Source: Flavobacteriaceae bacterium
GTDB lineage: Bacteria; Bacteroidota; Bacteroidia; Flavobacteriales; Flavobacteriaceae
Assembly (NCBI GenBank): GCA_024640565.1
Contig: JAHEET010000002.1
Span: 296,220-360,219 of the forward strand
Length of the DNA: 64,000 nt
Direction of reading: 5' to 3'
Made by a program: the position numbers and the translations under genes. Each line of letters starts with the position of its first letter. Within the stretch, counting starts at the first letter, position 1. Positions 20,509 through 30,422 of this stretch are shown here, one piece after another. The notes beneath the pieces are model-generated. The model saw only the letters and a list, made by a program, of their open reading frames with translations. It was not told where the DNA came from and did not search any database.

Positions 20509-21364
20509 CTATTTTTTATTCCTGACACTTTCAATAACAACCGTCAATAAAATCAATCCACCTCCAATATACGTATTGTAATTTGGGATTTCATTTAAAA
20601 ACAGGACGGCCAAACCAATGCCAAAAATAGGTTGCAAACTACTAATAATGGTTGTAGTAGTAGCCGAGAAAGACTTTAAGGAATGCAACATCAGGCTGTG
20701 CCCAATGGCAGTGGTTACAAGTGCCAATAAGATCAAAAAAGGAAGCTGACTTTGCAGTCCGCTAAGATCCATGAAAAACAGCGTTGGTAAGAGTAAAATT
20801 GTAATAATAACCGTTTGATAAAACATGAGCATGGTTCCGTTATAATTGGCAACATGTTTTTTAAGATCAGGATTCGAATGGCATAGCAAAGTGCCGAAAA
20901 CACACCAAATAAAATTCCTTTTACTTGGGAGTTTTTCAAATTAAAATCAGGCACTAAAAAAGAAAGCCCTCCTAGAATAAGAAGCCCTAAAACAAGGTGT
21001 ATGGGGTTAAATTTTCTTTTAGAAACAAGGGTTCTAACAATGCCGTTAGCATGGGGAAAGTATACAGCGACAAGATACCTAGCGCAACGTTGGAAAGTTT
21101 TAAAGCATAAAAATAAGTTATCCAGTGTACTGCCATAAATACACCACTTATAAAAAAAGGGAGGTATTCTTTTTTTGCGTGGATGTGAAGACTGATTTTT
21201 TTGTAGGTACAGTAAACATATAAAAAGACCATGGCCAGCGATGCCCGAAACCATATAATGATTTCAGTAGGAAGTGCAATGTACTTGCCTAAGACCCCAG
21301 AGGTACTTATAAATAGGGTTGCTAATAATAAGCTGGAAATGTTTTTGAGGCTAGAATTTTGCAA
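20509..21364 (-). pseudogene. EamA/DMT-family permease split across three frames (two apparent 1-nt A deficits)
   Basis: ORFs 21364..20987, 21254..20733 and 20889..20509 together give one EamA-like protein (STSGVLGKYIALPTEIIIWFRASLAMVFLYVY ... TTAIGHSLMLHSLKSFSATTTTIISSLQPIFGIGLAVLFLNE). Confidence 0.8.
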
Positions 21365-21367
21365 GAC

Positions 21368-24300
21368 TTATATTTTTTGTAAAATGCTCAAAGCTGTTTT
21401 TACAGAGTCAATTTTTATAAAAGTGATTAGCAAACGCAATCCATTTTTAGTTTCTTTTTCTTTCATAACACAACTTTTACCATTTTGCTGCACGTATTTT
21501 ATTATTTTCGTGAAGGCTTCGGTTTGATAAAAATCACTCTGTTGATTTGCAACAAAATAGCCAAGCATTCTTTTCTTTTTTAAAATAATTTTCTCCAAAC
21601 CTAAGGCTTTTGCGAACCATTTTATTCTCACAGAATTCAAAAGGTCACTCACTTCATTAGGTATTTTTCCAAAACGATCTACGATTTCTGTTTCAAAAAT
21701 GGCCAATGCTTCTTCAGTTTCAAGGCTTCCTAACTTGTTGTACAAGCTCAATCTCTCTGTAATTGAATTCACGTAATCATCCGGAAATAAAATTTCAAAA
21801 TCAGTGTCAATTTGCACTTCTTTTACAAATTCTTTTGGCTTGGAAAGATCGTTTGGGTACAACTCTTTAAATTCGTTTTCTTTTAGCTCTTCGATGGCTT
21901 CTTTCAGAATTTTTTGATAGGTGTCAAACCCAATGTCATTGATAAAACCACTTTGTTCACCACCTAATAAATCTCCAGCACCACGAATTTCTAAATCTTT
22001 CATTGCAATGTTAATTCCGCTTCCTAAATCAGAAAACAATACCAACGCTTCAATTCGTTTTCTTGCATCATCTGTCATCAAATGATAGGGAGGGGTAATA
22101 AAGTAGCAGAAGGCTTTCTTGTTTGAACGCCCAACTCTACCCCGCATTTGGTGCAAGTCAGACAGGCCAAAATTATTGGCATTATTTATGAAAATAGTAT
22201 TTGCATTTGGTACATCCAAACCACTTTCTATAATCGTTGTAGATACCAAAACATCAAATTCATTGTTCATAAACCCGAGCATTAATTCTTCTAGTTTTTT
22301 GCCATCCATTTGCCCATGACCAACTTTAATGGTTGCCGATGGAACCAAGCGCTGAAGCAGTCCTGCAACCTCCTTGATGTTTTCTATTCGATTATGAATA
22401 AAGAATACCTGTCCTCCTCGAGAGATTTCGTAAGAAATAGCATCTCGAATAGCTTCTTCGTTAAAACGAATTACATTGGTATCTATAGGATGTCTGTTTG
22501 GTGGTGGTGTTTTTATTACTGACAAATCCCTCGCTGCCATCAAACTAAATTGCAAAGTTCTAGGGATAGGCGTTGCAGTCAATGTCAAGGTATCTACATT
22601 TTCTTTTATCGTTTTGAGTTTGTCTTTAACCGCGACGCCAAATTTTTGTTCCTCATCGATTATTAACAATCCTAAATCTTTAAACGCAATTCGTTTGTTT
22701 GTCAATTGATGTGTGCCAATAATGATATCAACTTCGCCACGCTGAACGCCTTCTATAACTGCTGTTTTTTGCTTCGCAGTTCGAAATCGATTCAAATAAT
22801 CTATTTTTATTGGGAAGCCTTTTAATCGTTCAGAAAAGGTTTTAAAATGTTGAAAAGCCAAAATGGTCGTAGGGACCAAAACGGCGACTTGTTTTCCGTT
22901 ATCTACTGCTTTAAAGGCAGCTCTAACTGCTACTTCTGTCTTTCCGAAACCAACATCACCACAAATCAAACGATCCATGGGTTGTTCCTTTTCCATGTCT
23001 TTTTTTATGTCCTGTGTTGCAGAAAATTGATCGGGGGTGTCTTCATACATAAAACTTCCTTCCAATTCATGTTGCATGTGGGTATCAGGCCCATAAGCAA
23101 CGCCCTTTTGAAGTTTTCTTTTTGCGTATAATTGAATCAAATTAAAGGCAATGTGTTTGACTCTTGCTTTTGTTTTTTGCTTGATTTTTTTCCAAGCCCC
23201 AGAACCTAATTTATAAACTTTTGGCGGTTTTCCGTCTTTGCCATTAAATTTTGAAATTTTATGTAGTGAGTGAATACTTACATATAAAATATCTCTATCT
23301 CCATAGACCAGTTTTATGGCTTCTTGTTTTTTGCCATCTACATCAATTTTTTGTAGGCCTCCAAACTTTCCAATTCCATGGTCCATATGGGTTACATAAT
23401 CTCCGATTTCTAATTTATTTAATTCTTGCAGAGTGATGGCTTGCTTCTTTGCATATCCATTTTTTAATTTAAATTTATGGTACCGCTCAAAAATTTGATG
23501 ATCGGTGTAGCAAACGAGTTTTGTATGAACGTCAACAAAGCCTTGATACAACGGAAAAACAATAGTTTCGTAATGGACTTCAGATGTAGCATCGTCAAAA
23601 ATATCATGAAATCGATTGGCTTGTTGCTCGTTGGCACAAAAGATATAATTGGTAAAACCGGCCTTATGGTATTCGTTTAAGTTTTCTATCAATAAAGGAA
23701 ACTGCTTGTTAAATGAAGACTGTGGAAGCGTATCAAATGCGATCTCATTATTGTTGTCATGGTCTAATTTGTCGAGGTTTTTTTCGTTTCCGAAATTCAC
23801 CAAAGAGAAGTCGCGCAATTGTTTTGTTATAAAGGCACCATTACAAAATAAATCGATTGGTTTTGCGTGTTTTATTTCTTTGGATAAGTTGTTGAAAGCT
23901 TCCTCGGCTTTTGTGTAAAATACATCTAGCCTTCCCGTAAGTAATTCTTTATTTTTTAAAAAAACAGCCGTCTTTCCTGGAATGTATTTTAAAAAACTCT
24001 CTCTACTTTCTTGTAGGGTTTTGTTCTCAATGTTTGGAATGATTGCTATTTTGGTGAGCTTTTCTTTAGACAATTGCGTGGCAACGTCAAAAGTTCGAAT
24101 ACTGTCTATCTCGTCTCCAAAAAATTCAATTCGATACGGTTCGTCGTTTGAAAAAGAAAAGACATCAATAATTCCTCCTCTTACAGAGAAATCGCCCGGT
24201 TCAGTAACAAAATCGACACGTTTAAATTTGTATTCAAATAGCATTTCGTTTGCAAAATCTAAAGATAAATTTTCTCCAACAGTAACCTTTAGGGTGTTTT

Positions 24301-24718
24301 TTTCTAATTCTTTTTTTGTGACTACTTTTTCAAATAATGCCGTTGGATAGGTAATAATTATTGCTGGTTTTTTTCTGGAATTAATTTGATTTAAAACCTC
24401 CGAACGCAACAGTACGTTTGCATTATCGGTTTCTTCAATTTGGTAGGGTCTTCGATACGAACTAGGATAAAAAAGCACATTCTTATCTCCTAAAAGTTGC
24501 TCCAAATCATTTAGGTGATATGCAGCTTCTTCTTTATTGTCAAAAATTAAAAGGTAGGGCCTGTTTGTTTTTTTAAAAGTTTCAGCGATCACAAAAGAAA
24601 ATGAAGAGCCCACTAAATTCCTCAATTGAAGAGAAGTTTTGTCTTGTTCAAACGCTTTAATGATCTGCGAAATATTCGCAGACTTTTGATACTGATCTAC
24701 AATGTTCTGTTTGCTCAA
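21368..24718 (-). CDS. mfd: Transcription-repair coupling factor
   Basis: CarD-like RID domain (LEIGDYVTHMDHGIGKFGGLQKI), helicase motifs (DRLICGDVGFGKTEVAVRAAFKA, IIDEEQKFGV, TATPIPRTLQFSLMAARDLSVI), TRCF C-terminal domain. Confidence 0.97.
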   Translation of the reverse strand: MSKQNIVDQYQKSANISQIIKAFEQDKTSLQLRNLVGSSFSFVIAETFKKTNRPYLLIFDNKEEAAYHLNDLEQLLGDKNVLFYPSSYRRPYQIEETDNANVLLRSEVLNQINSRKKPAIIITYPTALFEKVVTKKELEKNTLKVTVGENLSLDFANEMLFEYKFKRVDFVTEPGDFSVRGGIIDVFSFSNDEPYRIEFFGDEIDSIRTFDVATQLSKEKLTKIAIIPNIENKTLQESRESFLKYIPGKTAVFLKNKELLTGRLDVFYTKAEEAFNNLSKEIKHAKPIDLFCNGAFITKQLRDFSLVNFGNEKNLDKLDHDNNNEIAFDTLPQSSFNKQFPLLIENLNEYHKAGFTNYIFCANEQQANRFHDIFDDATSEVHYETIVFPLYQGFVDVHTKLVCYTDHQIFERYHKFKLKNGYAKKQAITLQELNKLEIGDYVTHMDHGIGKFGGLQKIDVDGKKQEAIKLVYGDRDILYVSIHSLHKISKFNGKDGKPPKVYKLGSGAWKKIKQKTKARVKHIAFNLIQLYAKRKLQKGVAYGPDTHMQHELEGSFMYEDTPDQFSATQDIKKDMEKEQPMDRLICGDVGFGKTEVAVRAAFKAVDNGKQVAVLVPTTILAFQHFKTFSERLKGFPIKIDYLNRFRTAKQKTAVIEGVQRGEVDIIIGTHQLTNKRIAFKDLGLLIIDEEQKFGVAVKDKLKTIKENVDTLTLTATPIPRTLQFSLMAARDLSVIKTPPPNRHPIDTNVIRFNEEAIRDAISYEISRGGQVFFIHNRIENIKEVAGLLQRLVPSATIKVGHGQMDGKKLEELMLGFMNNEFDVLVSTTIIESGLDVPNANTIFINNANNFGLSDLHQMRGRVGRSNKKAFCYFITPPYHLMTDDARKRIEALVLFSDLGSGINIAMKDLEIRGAGDLLGGEQSGFINDIGFDTYQKILKEAIEELKENEFKELYPNDLSKPKEFVKEVQIDTDFEILFPDDYVNSITERLSLYNKLGSLETEEALAIFETEIVDRFGKIPNEVSDLLNSVRIKWFAKALGLEKIILKKKRMLGYFVANQQSDFYQTEAFTKIIKYVQQNGKSCVMKEKETKNGLRLLITFIKIDSVKTALSILQKI

Positions 24719-24857
24719 CGAACTATATTTTTATACAAATGTAAGCTCTATAATGATAAAAAACCATTTTCAATTTTATTTTCTATTCAAATAGAATATA
24801 TTTACAATCTTTAAGTTGCATTCCTTAACGAAATACTACCAATCAATACCAAATTCA

Positions 24858-25412
24858 ATGATGAGAAACAAAAACTTGCTGTTTACAATAGTTGTATTCA
24901 TGTTTACATTTTCTTTCTGTGCGCAAAGTGAAGACAGCAAATGGACTGCCGGAGTAAGTTATGCACTCGCGAAATATACACCGGAGCAATCAAAACTTTT
25001 AGGCTATCAATTTGTGCATCAATTCCCAAGACTCGATGTTTCTCGACATTTGGCGGGTGGATTTTCATTGAATGCTGCACTAGCTGCAGGTCAGATTATT
25101 GATCCACAGCTTAATGAGTATTTGACATTAGATGCCACGATTCGGTATGATTTTAACCGATCAGATGATAATGCAGTTCCTTACTTGTTGTTGGGCGTAA
25201 GTTCTATTAACGCATTAATAACTTCCCCTACTATAAATTTTGGTGCCGGAAATACGCTCTGGTTTTCTCAACAATATGGGGTTAATTTTCAAGCCATGCT
25301 CCGATATTCATCGGATAAAACGTATTTGCAAAAATCACACAAATATTTTTCTGTAGGGATTGTTTATAGCTTTGTGCCAAGATCTTTGGTTTCAAGAATT
25401 TGGGGGCGATAA
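24858..25412 (+). CDS. Outer-membrane beta-barrel protein (OmpA barrel-like, no C-terminal OmpA domain)
   Basis: Signal MMRNKNLLFTIVVFMFTFSFCAQ followed by amphipathic strands; barrel organisation like the genes at 31731 and 32436. ORF track start 24816. Confidence 0.7.
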   Translation: MMRNKNLLFTIVVFMFTFSFCAQSEDSKWTAGVSYALAKYTPEQSKLLGYQFVHQFPRLDVSRHLAGGFSLNAALAAGQIIDPQLNEYLTLDATIRYDFNRSDDNAVPYLLLGVSSINALITSPTINFGAGNTLWFSQQYGVNFQAMLRYSSDKTYLQKSHKYFSVGIVYSFVPRSLVSRIWGR

Positions 25413-25519
25413 CTAATATTTAAAAGGCAAGTATTTTTATTTGAGCTTATTTTGAAGCCAATTTTTAGGCGTATCTAAAAATTATTTTTTATTACCAGTA
25501 ACTTCATTACTTTTGTTCC

Positions 25520-26185
25520 GTGTATACGCAAACAGAAGAAAATTATCTAAAAGCCATTTTTCATTTAAGTGAAATTTCATCTACAGGAATTTCTACAAAT
25601 GCTATCGCAAAAAAAATGGCCACAAAACCTTCTTCTGTCACCGATATGGTGCAGAAACTTTCTGAAAAAAAAGTGATTCATTACAAAAAGTATCAAGGGG
25701 TATTATTGACTTCTTATGGAAGAAAAATAGCCGCAAGCATTGTAAGAAAACACCGATTGTGGGAAGTTTTTTTAGTAGAAAAATTAAACTTTTCATGGGA
25801 CGAAGTACATGAAGTTGCAGAGCAGTTAGAGCACATTAAATCGCCCAAATTAACCAATGAATTGGATACGTTCTTAGGATTTCCAAAACAGGATCCACAC
25901 GGTGATCCAATTCCAGATAAAGAAGGAAACTATGATCTTTTAGAAAAAAAACTACTAGCTACTTTAGGTCTTGGTCAAAGCGGAATATGTGTTGGTGTGA
26001 ACGACTCTTCCTCAGATTTTTTACAGTTTTTAGACAAACAAAAAATTGCTTTAGGCTATGAAATAAAAGTCGTAGGGAAAGAGCCTTTTGACGGTTCTAT
26101 GCAGCTACAAATTTCCAATAGAGAATTTTCAATTTCAAATAAGATCGCCAATAATTTATACATCAAGATCCTTCCTGGGTCATAA
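25520..26185 (+). CDS. Metal-dependent transcriptional regulator, DtxR/MntR family
   Basis: TQTEENYLKAIFHLSE...TNAIAKKMATKPSSVTDMVQKLSEKKVIHYKKYQGVLLTSYGRKIAASIVRKHRLWEVFLVEKL...DPHGDPIP; FeoA-like C-terminus. GTG start. Confidence 0.93.
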   Translation: MYTQTEENYLKAIFHLSEISSTGISTNAIAKKMATKPSSVTDMVQKLSEKKVIHYKKYQGVLLTSYGRKIAASIVRKHRLWEVFLVEKLNFSWDEVHEVAEQLEHIKSPKLTNELDTFLGFPKQDPHGDPIPDKEGNYDLLEKKLLATLGLGQSGICVGVNDSSSDFLQFLDKQKIALGYEIKVVGKEPFDGSMQLQISNREFSISNKIANNLYIKILPGS

Positions 26186-26203
26186 ATACAATAAGAAAAG
26201 AGC

Positions 26204-27040
26204 ATGAGTACTTTCGATCAATTAGTTGCATTTGCAAAAGAACACCCCATATTAGCGGCATTATATGCCTCCCTTTTTACATGGGGATTAACCGCCTTAG
26301 GGGCTGCTTTGGTGTTCTTCTTTAAAAAAATGAACAGAGCCGTCTTAGACGGGATGCTTGGTTTTACAGGAGGTGTTATGGTGGCTGCAAGTTTTTGGAG
26401 TTTGTTGGCGCCAGCGATAGAGAATAGTCCGGGAGAAGGTTTTTTGAAGGTATTGCCCTCGGCAATCGGTTTTGCATTGGGTGCTTTGGCCTTGTTTGGA
26501 ATGGATAAAATCTTACCACATCTCCATATCAATTTTAAAGAAAGTGAAGCTGAAGGGGTAAAAACAGAATGGCACAAAACCACCCTATTGGTTTTGGCAA
26601 TTACCTTGCACAACATACCAGAGGGACTGGCAGTTGGTGTTTTATTTGGCGCCGCATCTACTTTGGTTGGTGCAGAGCAAACAGAAATGATTATTGCAGC
26701 AATTTCTTTGGCAATTGGTATTGGAATTCAAAATTTTCCAGAAGGGTTTGCAGTTGCAATGCCTTTACGAAGACAAGGAGCAAGTAGACTAAAAAGTTTT
26801 TGGTTTGGACAATTGTCTGCCGTGGTAGAGCCTGTGGCTGCAGTTTTAGGAGCACTGGCTGTTGCGTTCTTTACCCCAATTTTACCTTATTCATTGGCAT
26901 TTGCAGCTGGCGCAATGATTTTTGTAGTGGTAGAAGAAGTAATTCCGGAAACACAACGCGATAAGTATACAGACATTGCGACACTTGGATTTATAGGTGG
27001 GTTTATTGTGATGATGTGTTTGGACGTTGGACTGGGATAG
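26204..27040 (+). CDS. ZIP family metal transporter (ZupT-like)
   Basis: TM protein with ALTLHNIPEGLAVGVLFG-type (LAITLHNIPEGLAVG) and IQNFPEGFAVAMPLR ZIP motifs. Immediately follows the DtxR-family regulator. Confidence 0.93.
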   Translation: MSTFDQLVAFAKEHPILAALYASLFTWGLTALGAALVFFFKKMNRAVLDGMLGFTGGVMVAASFWSLLAPAIENSPGEGFLKVLPSAIGFALGALALFGMDKILPHLHINFKESEAEGVKTEWHKTTLLVLAITLHNIPEGLAVGVLFGAASTLVGAEQTEMIIAAISLAIGIGIQNFPEGFAVAMPLRRQGASRLKSFWFGQLSAVVEPVAAVLGALAVAFFTPILPYSLAFAAGAMIFVVVEEVIPETQRDKYTDIATLGFIGGFIVMMCLDVGLG

Positions 27041-27237
27041 AAAGAAATTCTTTTTTTTAGCACTGGACACGATTCCTAATCAAATTAGAAAGCCCATCGT
27101 TTTTGACTACAACGCTGTTTTTTACTTAAAAACAATGTTGTCTTTGTCCTTATTTGTGGAATTTATTTTGAGTATAGATTCGTGAAATCACGATAAATTT
27201 TACTTAAATTCGTACAATTCATCGCTAATAATAAATT

Positions 27238-30200
27238 GTGCACCCACCTTCAACGTTTCAAGTTTATAATGCCTCTGCTGGAAGCGGAAAAACATATACA
27301 CTCGTCAAAGAATACCTGAAAGTTTTATTAAACTCAAAAGATATTTTTCAGTTTCAAAAAGTTTTGGCAATTACCTTTACAAACAAAGCTGCTGCAGAAA
27401 TGAAAGCGCGAGTTTTGTCTAATTTGGAAGCTTTTTCTGAAGGAGAAGAAAATGATTTATTTTGCGATATTCAAAAAGAAATCGCTATTGATAAAGCCAC
27501 TATCAAAGAAAGAAGTAAGAAAATTTTAGGAGTAATTTTACAGAATTACGCAGCTTTTTCAATAACAACCATTGATAGTTTTACCCATAAAATTATTAAA
27601 AACTTCGCGTTTGACTTGGGCTTGTCTTTGAATTTTGAAGTAGAGATGGATGCAGTTTCTTTATTGAATGAAGCCGTAGATGTTTTAATTTCTAAGATTG
27701 GAACTGATGCGAATTTAACGCAATTGTTAATCGATTTTACCTTAGAAAAAACCGATGATGATAAATCCTGGGATATTTCACGAGAGTTAAATGATTTTGC
27801 TAAAATTTTATTGAGCGAAGAGGACACTCCTCATTTTAGAGGGCTCGCTAATAAAACGATTGCAGATTTTAGAGCACTTAAAAACAAGTTAGACAAGCAA
27901 CAAAAAGCATTAAAAAAACAGGTTTCTGAAGTAGGGGAGCACCTGCTTTCTGTATTTGAAAAGAAAGGGATAACTGCCAAAGATTTTACTCGTGGGACGG
28001 TTCCAAAATTTTTTACAGATGTTGCCCAAAATCAATTCAATTTTGAGTTTATTAAAAGAAGTGAAGTCATTGAAAAAGCGATAGAAAATCACCAATATTA
28101 CACCAAAAAAACAACCCAAGAGAAAATAGCATTGATCGAGGAGGTTGTGCCTCAGATTGTTGCTAGTTTTGAGAAAACAAAAGAACTCTTTAAACAGTTT
28201 TTATTAAATAAGCTGGCCCTAAAAAGCTTGACTCCACTCGCTGTTCTAAATCATATTAATTTAGAACTCACCCATATTAAAGAAGAAAACAACATTCGTT
28301 TAAATGGAGAGTTTAATCAGTTGATTTCAGATCATATAAAGGAGCAGCCAGCGCCTTTTATTTATGAAAGACTTGGTCAAAAATACCTACATTATTTTAT
28401 TGACGAAATGCAAGACACCTCTGTATTACAATGGCAAAACCTAATGCCATTAATTGCAAATGCTTTGGCGCAAGAGCATAGTAATTTGTTGTTGGTTGGC
28501 GATGGAAAGCAGGCCATTTATAGATGGCGGGGAGGGAAAGCAGAACAGTTTATTGACCTCGGTACTTACGGAGATAAATCAAAACATCCATTTCATGTAT
28601 CGAAAGAAATCAAAGAACTAGCAACCAACTATAGAAGTTATTCTGAAGTAATCGATTTTAACAATCGATTCTTTCAGCATGCGGCTCAATTCCTTCAAAA
28701 TGATGGCTACAAAAAACTGTTTATTGATGGAAACAAACAATTGGCAAACACTAAAAAAGGAGGGTATGTGTCTCTTTCTTTTCTTAAAAAAGAAGAAGAG
28801 AAAGAGGAGGAAGCCTTGAAGTATCCAAAGAAGGTTTTAGAGACCATTCAACAACTAGACTCCAAATTTTCGTTGAGTGATGTTTGTATTTTAGTAAGAA
28901 AAAAAGCGCATGGTGTTGCAGTTGCAAACTATCTATCTGAGAACGACATCGCCATTGTTTCATCAGAAACCTTGCTGTTGTCTTCGAGTTTAAAAGTTAA
29001 TTTTTGTATTCGATTTTTGCAAACCATTCAGCATCCAAATGACAAAGAGGCGCTTTTAGATTGTTTATATTTTTTGCATACTCATTTAAAAATTCAACAA
29101 GAAAAGCACCAGTTTATAAGCAATTTCATCCGTTTGGAGCAACCGCAGTTTTTTAGCGAGTTAAATTCCCTTGGAGTCTTTTTTGATCTTTCTAAATTCT
29201 ACCAAAAACCATTGTATGAAAAAGTAGAAGAAGTTATCCGAAGTTTTTCGTTAATCAAAACATCAGATGCCTATGTTCAATTTTTCTTAGATGTTGTTTT
29301 GGAGCAACAAAGAAAAGGAACCAGCATTCAGGAATTTTTGGATTTCTGGGAGCATAAAAAAGAGACCCTAAGTATTGTTGCCCCCGAAGCTAAGAATGCA
29401 GTGCAGGTAATGACCATTCATAAGTCGAAGGGCCTCGAGTTCCCTGTGGTTATTTTTCCGTACGATTTGAATATTTATCAACAAATAAACCCCAAGGCTT
29501 GGTTCGATCAATTGCCGGAAATTTTTGATGGATTCCCAGAGTTATATCTAGATTACAGCAAATCACTTGGCTATGTAAACGACAGAGGGTTGCAAATATT
29601 TAATGCCCGTAGAGAGGCACAAGAATTAGATAATTTTAATTTATTGTACGTTGCTTTAACTAGGTCTGTAGAACAATTGTATATTATAACAGCACACAAT
29701 ATTAAAAGCGACGGCACAGAAAACACCAATTTTTATTCAGGGGTTTTTACACACTACTTAAAAGCGAGAAATCTTTGGAAAGAAGGTGTTTTTGAATACA
29801 GTTTTGGTGAAAAAAAGAAGGCAAGTTCCAGTAAAAAGAAGAAACAAGCAACAGAAATTCAACAAGAATTTATTTCTACTTCTTTAGACGAACACAATAT
29901 TTTGATGCTGGCAAACTCCTCGAAACTTTGGGATACTGCTCAAGGAAAAGCGATTGATTTTGGAAATTTAATTCACGAAATGATGTCGAAGGTCATCACA
30001 CAAAATGATATTGAAAAGGTTGTAAAACAATACATACAGCATGGGTTTATTTCAAAAAATGAAGCTGTAGAAATTGAAAAAACAATTTTTAAAATAGCAA
30101 CCCATCAAAAGCTAGTTTCCTTTTTTGGGGAAGGGATAACTGTTTTCAATGAACGAGAAATTGTGGACGTTGATAATCAAATTATCATTCCAGATAGATT

Positions 30201-30387
30201 GGTGCTCACTGCAAAAAATGAAGTCACTATTATTGATTACAAGACGGGCAAACCTTCAAAAAGAGATCATCAACAATTATTAAAGTACGAGCAGGTATTA
30301 AAAAAAATGCATTTTAAAGTGATTCAAAAACTTTTAGTGTATTTGAATGATGAAATAGCGGTTGTTGAGGTATCTTCAAAAAAATAA
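27238..30387 (+). CDS. UvrD/AddA/RecB-like helicase-nuclease
   Basis: Walker A YNASAGSGKTYTLVKEYL, AITFTNKAAAEMKARV, FIDEMQDTSVLQWQNL, LLVGDGKQAIYRWRGG, VMTIHKSKGLEFPVVIFP, PD-(D/E)XK-like IIDYKTGKPS. GTG start. Confidence 0.93.
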   Translation: MHPPSTFQVYNASAGSGKTYTLVKEYLKVLLNSKDIFQFQKVLAITFTNKAAAEMKARVLSNLEAFSEGEENDLFCDIQKEIAIDKATIKERSKKILGVILQNYAAFSITTIDSFTHKIIKNFAFDLGLSLNFEVEMDAVSLLNEAVDVLISKIGTDANLTQLLIDFTLEKTDDDKSWDISRELNDFAKILLSEEDTPHFRGLANKTIADFRALKNKLDKQQKALKKQVSEVGEHLLSVFEKKGITAKDFTRGTVPKFFTDVAQNQFNFEFIKRSEVIEKAIENHQYYTKKTTQEKIALIEEVVPQIVASFEKTKELFKQFLLNKLALKSLTPLAVLNHINLELTHIKEENNIRLNGEFNQLISDHIKEQPAPFIYERLGQKYLHYFIDEMQDTSVLQWQNLMPLIANALAQEHSNLLLVGDGKQAIYRWRGGKAEQFIDLGTYGDKSKHPFHVSKEIKELATNYRSYSEVIDFNNRFFQHAAQFLQNDGYKKLFIDGNKQLANTKKGGYVSLSFLKKEEEKEEEALKYPKKVLETIQQLDSKFSLSDVCILVRKKAHGVAVANYLSENDIAIVSSETLLLSSSLKVNFCIRFLQTIQHPNDKEALLDCLYFLHTHLKIQQEKHQFISNFIRLEQPQFFSELNSLGVFFDLSKFYQKPLYEKVEEVIRSFSLIKTSDAYVQFFLDVVLEQQRKGTSIQEFLDFWEHKKETLSIVAPEAKNAVQVMTIHKSKGLEFPVVIFPYDLNIYQQINPKAWFDQLPEIFDGFPELYLDYSKSLGYVNDRGLQIFNARREAQELDNFNLLYVALTRSVEQLYIITAHNIKSDGTENTNFYSGVFTHYLKARNLWKEGVFEYSFGEKKKASSSKKKKQATEIQQEFISTSLDEHNILMLANSSKLWDTAQGKAIDFGNLIHEMMSKVITQNDIEKVVKQYIQHGFISKNEAVEIEKTIFKIATHQKLVSFFGEGITVFNEREIVDVDNQIIIPDRLVLTAKNEVTIIDYKTGKPSKRDHQQLLKYEQVLKKMHFKVIQKLLVYLNDEIAVVEVSSKK

Positions 30388-30393
30388 ACTTTG

Positions 30394-30401
30394 TAACTTT
30401 G
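30394..30401 (+). promoter_or_regulatory. Candidate Bacteroidota -7 element (TAACTTTG) upstream of kbl
   Basis: Matches TANNTTTG, about 21 nt upstream of the kbl ATG. Confidence 0.45.
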
Positions 30402-30422
30402 CATTTCTCAAATTGATAAGAA

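Noticed and set aside
21231-24350. Many 60-120 aa + strand ORFs across mfd
   Set aside because: All antisense to a well-supported mfd coding frame, with no recognisable protein features.
27041-27237. Possible ncRNA in the 197-bp gap between the ZIP transporter and the AddA-like helicase
   Set aside because: Only short weak complementarity; no clear terminator plus promoter pair or conserved structure can be supported from sequence alone.
27238-30387. AddA-like helicase lacking an adjacent AddB partner as a novel orphan system
   Set aside because: The partner may be encoded outside the window; separation of AddA/AddB-like genes is not by itself unusual.
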